Positions 1-5,912 of a DNA stretch of 33,537 nucleotides are shown in pieces (within the stretch, counting starts at the first letter, position 1; every line of letters starts with the position of its first letter). The notes below the pieces were generated by a model. The model did no database searches. It was not told the DNA's origin and was given only the letters and a program-made list of their open reading frames with translations. Source of the DNA: Bacteroidia bacterium. GTDB taxonomy: Bacteria > Bacteroidota > Bacteroidia > Bacteroidales > CAJPTX01. The stretch is from the NCBI GenBank assembly GCA_905373665.1, contig CAJPTV010000010.1, positions 1-33,537 on the forward strand. The letters run 5' to 3'. A program made the translations under genes and the position numbers.

Positions 1-1134
1 AAGCCTCTGTTGGAAACTGTGGAGGATAAGGCATTAAACGAGGCGAACCGTTCGCTCCTTAAGGCTTTTTATGAGGTCATTAAGCAGTGCGACGAGTATA
101 TTCGTTTTGCCTTTCTTACGGGGATTACGAAGTTTAGCAAGACGACCCTTTTTAGTGGGGTGAATAATCTGATAGATATCACCCTGCTCGATGACTACGA
201 TGCGATTTGTGGCTTTACGGAGGAGGAGCTCACCGCCTACCTCTCCCCCAAAATAGAGAAGCTTGCCGAGTCGGAAAATAGTACGCTGGAAGAGACGCGT
301 GCAACGCTTAAAAAGAAATACGACGGGTATTGTTTTTCGCGAAAAGGGGGGCGGGTGTACAACCCCTTTAGTTTGCTGCGGGTGCTCGCTAATAGCGAAT
401 ACGACTACTATTGGTTTGAGAATGCGACGCCCTCTTATCTTGTGCACTACCTGAAGCGGATGTGGATCTTCGTCCCAGACCTAGATCAGGATGTAAAGAT
501 TGGTGCGCAGGTAGTGCAGGACTTCCGTTATAACGACCATGACGCCATCATCCCGCTCCTCTTCCAGTCGGGCTACCTTACGATCAAGAAGACCATTGCC
601 AAAGCCACTATCTTTCAGCTGGGCTATCCGAACGAGGAGGTTCGCTTCGGTTTCCTACGTGAGCTATTGCCGCTTTACTCGAGCCTTACGCGTAGTGATA
701 TTGATATCACCGTCTTAGAACTCTACGATTTCCTCGATAGTGGCGACTTGGCAGGGGCTATGGAGCTCATCAAGCCGATTCTGGCAGGGATTCTCTACGG
801 TAACATCCCCAGTAGCGAGAAAGGGCGTCCGTTACGCGAGCAGTATTACCAGTCGGTGCTTTATGCTGTTTTCCGCTTACTCGGGGTTTATGCGCAATGT
901 GAGGTCGTTTGTGCCACGGGACGCATCGACATGTTAGCCACCACCCAAAACCACGTTTACATCTTTGAGTTCAAGGTCAATACCCAGGGCTCGGCGCAGG
1001 ACGCCATTGACCAGATTAAGGATCGGGAGTATTTCCATTCGGTTCGTGCCGAGGGGCGTCCCGTTCACCTCGTCGGGGTGAGTTTCGACGAAAAGAGCCG
1101 TAATGTAAAAGAGTGGAAGGAAGAGGTGCGCTAA
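1..1134 (+). CDS. AAA-ATPase-like / PD-(D/E)XK nuclease family protein, 5'-truncated by window edge
   Basis: The reading frame is open from base 1 (KPLLET...), so the gene begins upstream of the window. The first visible residues match the stretch just after Walker B (DEYDKPLLET) in the full-length relative at 8348-9976. What remains is the rest of the ATPase-like domain, including FAFLTGITKFSKTTLFSGVNN, and the C-terminal nuclease-like domain. In that domain GRIDMLATTQNHVYIFEFK supplies the D and ExK residues of a PD-(D/E)XK core. The family (AAA-ATPase_like plus PDDEXK_9) is strongly expanded in Porphyromonas and other Bacteroidetes, and its biological role is not established. The stop codon TAA lies inside the first of two tandem CTAAGGGCGG words that begin the adjacent repeat element. 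The family call is secure; function is unknown. Confidence 0.88.
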   Translation, partial: KPLLETVEDKALNEANRSLLKAFYEVIKQCDEYIRFAFLTGITKFSKTTLFSGVNNLIDITLLDDYDAICGFTEEELTAYLSPKIEKLAESENSTLEETRATLKKKYDGYCFSRKGGRVYNPFSLLRVLANSEYDYYWFENATPSYLVHYLKRMWIFVPDLDQDVKIGAQVVQDFRYNDHDAIIPLLFQSGYLTIKKTIAKATIFQLGYPNEEVRFGFLRELLPLYSSLTRSDIDITVLELYDFLDSGDLAGAMELIKPILAGILYGNIPSSEKGRPLREQYYQSVLYAVFRLLGVYAQCEVVCATGRIDMLATTQNHVYIFEFKVNTQGSAQDAIDQIKDREYFHSVRAEGRPVHLVGVSFDEKSRNVKEWKEEVR

Positions 1135-1138
1135 GGGC

Positions 1139-1287
1139 GGTCCTAAGGGCGGACGGCCCGTGGTGAAGGAGAGTCTAGAGGGAATTTAGAGGCGAGGAGC
1201 GCCAAAAGGGCGAGTTTATTTGCCGCGAAGCGAGGTTAGGATAGAGATTAGGATCATCTATACCACGGGTGGCGCGCTCTTAGTACC
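1139..1287. repeat. MITE-like element with imperfect ~28-bp terminal inverted repeats (copy A)
   Basis: The left end begins GGTCCTAAGGGCGGAC and continues through GGCCCGTGGTGAA. The reverse complement of the right end reads GGTACTAAGAGCGCGCC and continues through ACCCGTGGTATA. About three quarters of roughly 28 positions agree. An inverted related copy lies at 32548-32681, with similar ends and an AT-rich inner segment containing TTAGGAT. No coding sequence is present. It separates the convergent AAA-like gene and nfo, and may also help to end transcription from both sides. Calling it a MITE is an inference; no target-site duplication was identified. Confidence 0.6.
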
Positions 1288-1296
1288 TTCCCGTTG

Positions 1297-2145
1297 TTAG
1301 GAAAGCCCTGCGAAGCTCTTTAGTTTTGTAATCTCTTCAGGCCAACGTGTAGGGTCGGGCGTTTCGAGGATAAGAGGGATGCCGTCCGTCCGAGGGTCTT
1401 CGATGAGTGCTTGGAAGGTAGCCCAACCGATAGTGCCATCGCCGAGGGGGGCGTGACGGTCTTTTTTGCTTCCTGCGGGGTGTATGGCATCGTTGAGGTG
1501 CATGCCGCGTAGGTGTTGGAGTCCGACCTGTTCGTTGAAAGCATCCATCATCTCGGAGTAGCCCGCTGGGGTAGAGAGGTCATAGCCTGCTTGGTGGGCA
1601 TGGCACGTGTCGATACAGACGCCGATGCGCGAACGGTCGGTTACTTGGGCGATAATCTCTGCCAACTGTTCGAAGGTATAACCGAGGTTAGAGCCCTGCC
1701 CTGCGGTATTCTCTAGTACGGCACAGACGTCGGGGACTTCGGCGAGGGCTTGGTTTATCCCCGTAGCGATATAGCTAAGGCACTCCGTCGGGGAGATCTC
1801 TTTGAGGTGACTGCCGGGGTGGAAGTTCAGTCGGTCGATACCGAGTTGGTGGCAACGCCGTAGCTCATCGATGAAAGAGGCTAGTGATTGGGCGCGTTTG
1901 CTTGCCTCGGGGTTACCGAGATTGGTGAGGTAGCTGTTGTGTGGGAGGATTTGCCCTGCGCTGTAGCCGTATTCGGCACATCGGGTACGAAAGGAGTTGA
2001 TCTCTTCGCTGGAGAGTGGTGCGGCAGTCCATTGCCGTTGGTTCTTGGTAAAGAGCGCGAAGGCGGTAGCTCCGATGGTATGGGCATTTTCTGGGGCATT
2101 GGCTACGCCGCCACTGGCACTGACGTGTGCTCCGATATATTTCAT
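1297..2145 (-). CDS. nfo: Deoxyribonuclease IV (AP endonuclease, Nfo family)
   Basis: This 282-residue protein has the length and motifs of endonuclease IV, a zinc-dependent TIM-barrel enzyme that cuts the backbone 5' of abasic sites in base-excision repair. It opens with MKYIGAHVSASGGVANAP. Metal-ligand motifs follow in order: NFHPGSHLK, VLENTAGQG, CIDTCHAHQAGYDL, HLNDAIHPAGSKKDRHAPLGDG and LILETPD. The start ATG precedes the conserved KYIGAHVS strand, so no upstream extension is needed. It is transcribed leftward and its 3' end meets the repeat element at 1139-1287. Upstream are the hairpin array and the Fic gene on the same strand. With ung at the far right, the window holds two base-excision-repair enzymes, but they are not adjacent. 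Confidence 0.95.
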   Translation of the reverse strand: MKYIGAHVSASGGVANAPENAHTIGATAFALFTKNQRQWTAAPLSSEEINSFRTRCAEYGYSAGQILPHNSYLTNLGNPEASKRAQSLASFIDELRRCHQLGIDRLNFHPGSHLKEISPTECLSYIATGINQALAEVPDVCAVLENTAGQGSNLGYTFEQLAEIIAQVTDRSRIGVCIDTCHAHQAGYDLSTPAGYSEMMDAFNEQVGLQHLRGMHLNDAIHPAGSKKDRHAPLGDGTIGWATFQALIEDPRTDGIPLILETPDPTRWPEEITKLKSFAGLS

Positions 2146-2207
2146 TGGTTTGTGAATTGCTTTTCTCTTAAACGCTTGATAGGGCGATCGTGTTTATAGG
2201 GAGAGCG

Positions 2208-2412
2208 ACGTAGAAAGAAATCGGCGTTTTCTTTCCATATCGGGAGTAACGTGTAAAAGGAATCGCGTTTTCTTTACACGTCGGGGGAAACGTGTAAAAG
2301 AAATCGCATTTTCTTTATTCATTTGGAGTGACGTGTATAAAAAGTGGCGATTTTTATACACATCCTCCCTGACATGTATAAAAAGTGGCGATTTTTATAC
2401 ACGTCTGATATA
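2208..2412. repeat. Five tandem 41-bp units, each a 29-nt palindrome plus a 12-nt spacer
   Basis: Units start at 2208, 2249, 2290, 2331 and 2372, a strict 41-bp period. Each holds a 29-nt quasi-palindrome; the two rightmost have a perfect or near-perfect 11-bp stem (GTGTATAAAAA with TTTTTATACAC) around the loop GTGGCGA. The three leftmost units have a related but different stem. Spacers vary (for example GTCGGGGGAAAC, ATTTGGAGTGAC, ATCCTCCCTGAC) but mostly end in AC. The array ends 10 bp from the Fic stop codon and fills most of the gap before nfo. It could form structured RNA downstream of fic or upstream of nfo, or cruciform DNA. It is not a CRISPR array: spacers are only 12 nt and repeats diverge. 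Confidence 0.9.
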
Positions 2413-2421
2413 GCACAGACC

Positions 2422-3315
2422 TCACAGCTGATTACTTGTGTAATATTTCGACCTCTGTGCATTGATGGAGGGTAAGGATTTCAATTGTTCTGCAAGATGT
2501 ACCCCCTTGTGGGAAGAAAGTATAAGCTCCACAGTCTCTTGCGCCGTCACTTCAATACACTCGAGCATGAAGAGAAGCCACGCTTCCCACTCGCCGCGGT
2601 CGCGTACGCTCTGTAGAAGTTGGTAATACTTGCCCTTGTGCTGGGTGATGTAACGACTGAGGTAGAGAATCGGTAGATCTAGATACTGGTAAAGCACGAG
2701 TAGGAGGACGTTGAGAATACGTCCCGTGCGTCCATTACCGTCGTAGAAGGGGTGGATGCTCTCGAATTGGTGGTGCACTACGGCTAGCTTTATCAATCCG
2801 TCGACGCCGTCTTCGTTATGGATGTACTTTTCGAGGTTGCTCATCAGTTGCGCTACCTCATCACCGCCTTGTGGGGGCGTATAGATTAGGTTACCGAACT
2901 GATTTTTTAGCGCCGTCCCGGGGATCTTGCGAAAGCCCGCGGAGTTGCCAATAAGGCGTTCCTGTATCTCTAGGATTAAGCTGTTCTTCAGGAGCTTGTG
3001 TTCTCGTACTTGGTAGAAACCGAATTTTAGTGCCTCGGCGTAACGCATGACCTCTTTGGTCTCTGCTGTGAGGGTGGCGTTGGCGAGGTCTAGTTCGGCT
3101 ATATAGAGCTCGTCGTGTGTGGTGACGATATTCTCAATTGCTGAGCTGTCTTTTGCCTCTTGGAGTACGAGGGTATTGATTAGGATTTCCTCCTTGGGAA
3201 TGAGCTTTGATACCCCATTGAGGTTACCTAGGGCTTGGTGCGCCCGCGCGAGTTGGCGCATGACGGGTTTGGTCTCGAGGTCGGTTGCCAGTGGCAGTGT
3301 GGGTACTTGGTACAT
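2422..3315 (-). CDS. Class II Fic-domain protein (predicted AMP transferase), apparently C-terminally shortened
   Basis: The Fic active-site motif HPFYDGNGRTGR lies at residues 188-199. Family knowledge predicts transfer of AMP from ATP to a target hydroxyl. An N-terminal inhibitory motif SSAIEN (residues 57-62, fitting [S/T]xxxE[N/G]) marks it as an autoinhibited class II Fic protein. The N-terminal Fic_N region (LPLATDLETKPVMRQLARAHQALGNLNG) is also typical. Relatives of this architecture are usually about 360-380 residues, with a C-terminal winged-helix segment; here the protein stops at 297, ending SINAQRSKYYTSNQL, only 10 bp before the hairpin array. Truncation is therefore suspected. 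It starts 34 bp downstream of the type IIG gene on the same strand, suggesting co-transcription. The target is unknown. Confidence 0.9.
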   Translation of the reverse strand: MYQVPTLPLATDLETKPVMRQLARAHQALGNLNGVSKLIPKEEILINTLVLQEAKDSSAIENIVTTHDELYIAELDLANATLTAETKEVMRYAEALKFGFYQVREHKLLKNSLILEIQERLIGNSAGFRKIPGTALKNQFGNLIYTPPQGGDEVAQLMSNLEKYIHNEDGVDGLIKLAVVHHQFESIHPFYDGNGRTGRILNVLLLVLYQYLDLPILYLSRYITQHKGKYYQLLQSVRDRGEWEAWLLFMLECIEVTAQETVELILSSHKGVHLAEQLKSLPSINAQRSKYYTSNQL

Positions 3316-3349
3316 GGGCGTTATCTTTCGTGTTATTTCGAGTTACGGA

Positions 3350-5827
3350 CTATTCTATCAAGAAACCATACTCATAGACTTTGGGCACTATTCGTTGCCG
3401 CAGCGTCTCCATTGCCTCTTTGAGCGCCCCTAGTAAGCGCATATACTCGGGGTCGTCGCTCTTTGAGCGCATACGTCCTTGTTTTAAGGGGAACGCTTCA
3501 TCGGAAATCGCCCGTCCGGCGCGAGGACCGTTACGCCCTTGAAAGTGTGCCCTGATGTCGTAGTACGAGGCATTGGGGTTGGCGTGGGGCTGTGCATGGT
3601 AGTAGCGCCAGAGCTCGCGCCCAGCATCGAAGACTGCCGTTGCCTCGGGGGAAAAGATGAGCGGCTCGGTGGGAACGAACGACTGGGCTTGAAAGAGTAC
3701 CCCACTATCGTGATCATACTCCAAGTCACCGCCCGTCCGGCGTGAGGACCCCGCTATGAAGTCCGTCATAAAGTGGCTCTCAAAGCTGTCTTTTGCATCC
3801 ACTTCGGCTTCGGTGAAGGGTATCCAGTGGTTGGTGCCCTCGGTGGATGTAATGCGGTTTTGCCCGTGGAAAAGGGTAAAGGCTAGGCAGTTGTTTTGAA
3901 ATTCGGTGTCGCGCTGCCAGCCATCGTTGGGGTAGAGGAATTGGTCGCGGTCGTTGAGCCAAGTGGGAGCAATACATAGACGTACTGAGAAGTAAATTCC
4001 TCCTAACAAGATTGTTGCGGCATTGAGTGGAGAAAAGGTACAGTGACGAGCCTCTGTCTTGCTATTGATACAAATGGTCTTGTTGTGTTGGAAGTCCGTT
4101 CCTGTACTTTCTAAATATCCTATTGAAAGAGGAGCTTCTTGCCAATAATTCGTGCGCCAAAGATTGATAGTGTTCCCCTCTGTATGAAGTTTCTTTTGCC
4201 CTAAAAGGGTACTGTGGTGGTCATATACGTCCGCTGAAACTGTGGCAATTGTGGAATAACTGTCACAACACCACACCTTAAACCCAATCGGGAACGCCCC
4301 CTTTACATTGTCGAAGGTATCCGCTGGAACCAAAAAAATTTTCTCGAGCTTCGCTCGAAAGAACCGCCGGAAATCAACGAAGTTGCTGGATTGGAGAATT
4401 TTCAAAGTTGAAAATTCTCCAATCCAGCAAGAGGGGATTTGGTCGTAGATACGGGCTAGGAACAGCGCATAGAGCTCGCCACTCGCTTTCTTAAGTTGCG
4501 CTTTGTAGCGCTCGTAGGTTTTGTTGCCTATTGCCACGCCCGCCTTATTTTGCCCTGTACTGGTCGGAGTCCGTGCATTCCCCGCTTCCGCATACGGCGG
4601 GTTAATATACACGACTAGCTTGCGCCGCTTCTGCGGGTCATTGATGATGTCCTGCAGCCCTGCGGGGAGCTTATCAAACTCATCGTTCAGGAAGTCAAAT
4701 TGAAAGACGTGGCTCTCCAACAGGTTCGCCCCGTTGGCAATGCGGTCTTTCATTACCTGCACGTCTTGCAGGTCGAGGGTCGATGCCCAGATGTTATACT
4801 TGTTCGTCAACCCATTGAGGAGGTTGCCTGTCCCTGCGGCGCAGTCCCATACGTAGTACTCCTCCTGCCAGTTCTCGCCCAGTACGTCGGCAAGGTACTG
4901 CTGCGAGAGTTCTACCCATTGGCGCGGGGTGAAGAACGAACCCTTACGCTCGCGGACGTCTTGCGGCGCAAGGAGGTCGCGGCGGTCGATGATATACGCC
5001 CAATACTCTTCGCGTGGGGGGCGCTGGTAGAGACTCCAGAACTGGGTGTGGGCGCGTTGCTTGTCCTTGAAGAAAACGCTGCTTTCATGGAATAACCCCA
5101 TGGCGTCAATCTTTCTGTCAAGGACGTAACGATCATCTTGCAACAACACATAGAGCGCCTCCTTGAGCGTCTGGTTGTGCTCGGACAAGAGGTCGGCTAG
5201 GAAGAAGTCCCCGTCGATGATGCCCTGTTTCTTGAGTAGTGCCCAGTCTACGGCGATGCTCGGCTGCACCGTCGCCAACCACCGTTGGTAGACTGCCACG
5301 AAGTTGTTCTTATTGACCTGTATCTGACTCCCGCCTTGCGAAAAGTGCTGTTGGATGAATGCGCGCAGCTCCTCGGCGTGAGCATCGTAGCGGTACAAGT
5401 AGAGCTCGCCCGCCTTGTCGAGAGTTGTTCGTATTGCTTCGTATAATAGTTCAAATTCTCGCGTAGCGGTGTCAGACGGGGTGACGTTCCAGTTGAAGTC
5501 GTTAAGGGTGAAAAAGGGCAGGATTTCCTTATAGGGCAAGAAGACGATCTTCTCCGCATCGAAGACGCCGAGGAAGGGGGGCGGGAGGTAGGAGTCAAAG
5601 GTGCGCGCCCTGCCGATGGTTAAGACGAGCTGCACGAGGGGCTTGTAGATGTCGGTTACTGTACCGCGCTTGGCTTCTGCCCAGAGGAGAGACTGCAGAG
5701 GGTCACTCTTGGGCAGGGCGACGGTAAAGTCTATTTTGCCGATGATGTGCGTACAATCATACGCAGCAAAGAAGTCTTTTGCGATGAGGTTCTTCAGCTC
5801 CTCTTCGGCGATGCCTGTGTAGCCCAT
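3350..5827 (-). CDS. Type IIG restriction-modification enzyme: fused PD-(D/E)XK nuclease, N6-adenine methyltransferase and target recognition (copy 1)
   Basis: At 825 residues, this reads as a single-chain restriction and methylation enzyme. The N-terminus has a plausible nuclease core, GKIDF with D33 and LWAEAKRG with E51 and K53. The adenine methyltransferase follows: FFTP near 298-301, S-adenosylmethionine motif I DCAAGTGNLL at 328-337, and catalytic NPPY at 409-412. The region from about 410 to 620 differs strongly from the paralogue at 28635-31121, whereas the flanks are about 90% identical by eye. The middle therefore probably contains the target-recognition domain. Codons 465-482 lie in a perfect 23-bp inverted repeat. 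An insertion SSRRTGGD near 693-701 is absent from copy 2 and is encoded by a short dispersed repeat. The gene is followed by fic and seems intact. Confidence 0.85.
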   Translation of the reverse strand: MGYTGIAEEELKNLIAKDFFAAYDCTHIIGKIDFTVALPKSDPLQSLLWAEAKRGTVTDIYKPLVQLVLTIGRARTFDSYLPPPFLGVFDAEKIVFLPYKEILPFFTLNDFNWNVTPSDTATREFELLYEAIRTTLDKAGELYLYRYDAHAEELRAFIQQHFSQGGSQIQVNKNNFVAVYQRWLATVQPSIAVDWALLKKQGIIDGDFFLADLLSEHNQTLKEALYVLLQDDRYVLDRKIDAMGLFHESSVFFKDKQRAHTQFWSLYQRPPREEYWAYIIDRRDLLAPQDVRERKGSFFTPRQWVELSQQYLADVLGENWQEEYYVWDCAAGTGNLLNGLTNKYNIWASTLDLQDVQVMKDRIANGANLLESHVFQFDFLNDEFDKLPAGLQDIINDPQKRRKLVVYINPPYAEAGNARTPTSTGQNKAGVAIGNKTYERYKAQLKKASGELYALFLARIYDQIPSCWIGEFSTLKILQSSNFVDFRRFFRAKLEKIFLVPADTFDNVKGAFPIGFKVWCCDSYSTIATVSADVYDHHSTLLGQKKLHTEGNTINLWRTNYWQEAPLSIGYLESTGTDFQHNKTICINSKTEARHCTFSPLNAATILLGGIYFSVRLCIAPTWLNDRDQFLYPNDGWQRDTEFQNNCLAFTLFHGQNRITSTEGTNHWIPFTEAEVDAKDSFESHFMTDFIAGSSRRTGGDLEYDHDSGVLFQAQSFVPTEPLIFSPEATAVFDAGRELWRYYHAQPHANPNASYYDIRAHFQGRNGPRAGRAISDEAFPLKQGRMRSKSDDPEYMRLLGALKEAMETLRQRIVPKVYEYGFLIE
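3509..3530. repeat. Dispersed ~20-bp GC-rich word inside type IIG gene copy 1
   Basis: The word CGTCCGGCGCGAGGACC with flanking CGCC occurs here in the C-terminal coding region (GPRAGRA). It is also at the matching codons of copy 2 (28794), inside the right-hand inverted-repeat element (32635), and in a one-base variant at 3729. Agreement over about 20 bases between coding and intergenic sites is unlikely by chance. Confidence 0.6.
3729..3750. repeat. Second copy of the dispersed ~20-bp word, coding for an insertion in type IIG copy 1
   Basis: CGTCCGGCGTGAGGACC preceded by CCGCC lies at the codons for SSRRTGGD. The paralogue at 28635-31121 has an unrelated, shorter stretch at this point (IQGRLALDEQKGNEG). 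This suggests an insertion or copy event of the repeat into a tolerant loop while keeping the frame. Confidence 0.6.
4383..4430. repeat. Perfect 23-bp inverted repeat with 2-bp centre inside type IIG gene copy 1
   Basis: The left arm is 4383-4405 and the right arm 4408-4430; all 23 positions are complementary around the centre AG (CT on the coding strand). The core of the left arm is GGATTGGAGAATTTTCAA. It encodes CWIGEFSTLKILQSSN in the coding frame. A similarly placed palindrome with different outer arms is present in copy 2 at 29670-29707. Confidence 0.95.
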
Positions 5828-5852
5828 TCCTTTGTCGAGTGTTTTGTCTGTT

Positions 5853-5860
5853 CAAAGGTA
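5853..5860 (-). promoter_or_regulatory. Predicted Bacteroidetes -7 box of type IIG gene copy 1
   Basis: On the minus strand the sequence reads TACCTTTG, an exact match to TAnnTTTG, 25 bp before the ATG of the type IIG gene. No clear -33 TTTG was seen at the expected distance, so this is a half-supported promoter. Confidence 0.45.
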
Positions 5861-5912
5861 GGTATTACATTTTGTGTACTCTGTGTTACTTTGTGGGAAC
5901 GTTACGCTAGAA

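Noticed and set aside
34..447. A 137-residue minus-strand frame inside the first AAA-like gene
   Set aside because: It lies wholly within a well-supported conserved coding sequence on the other strand, and its protein has no recognisable feature.
2208..2412. The regular repeat array as a CRISPR
   Set aside because: Intervals are only 12 nt and partly alike, the palindromic units diverge from each other, and no cas gene is present.
5874..5912. Upstream start for the TonB receptor
   Set aside because: The 13 extra residues precede a complete signal peptide that starts at 5913, so the later ATG is favoured.
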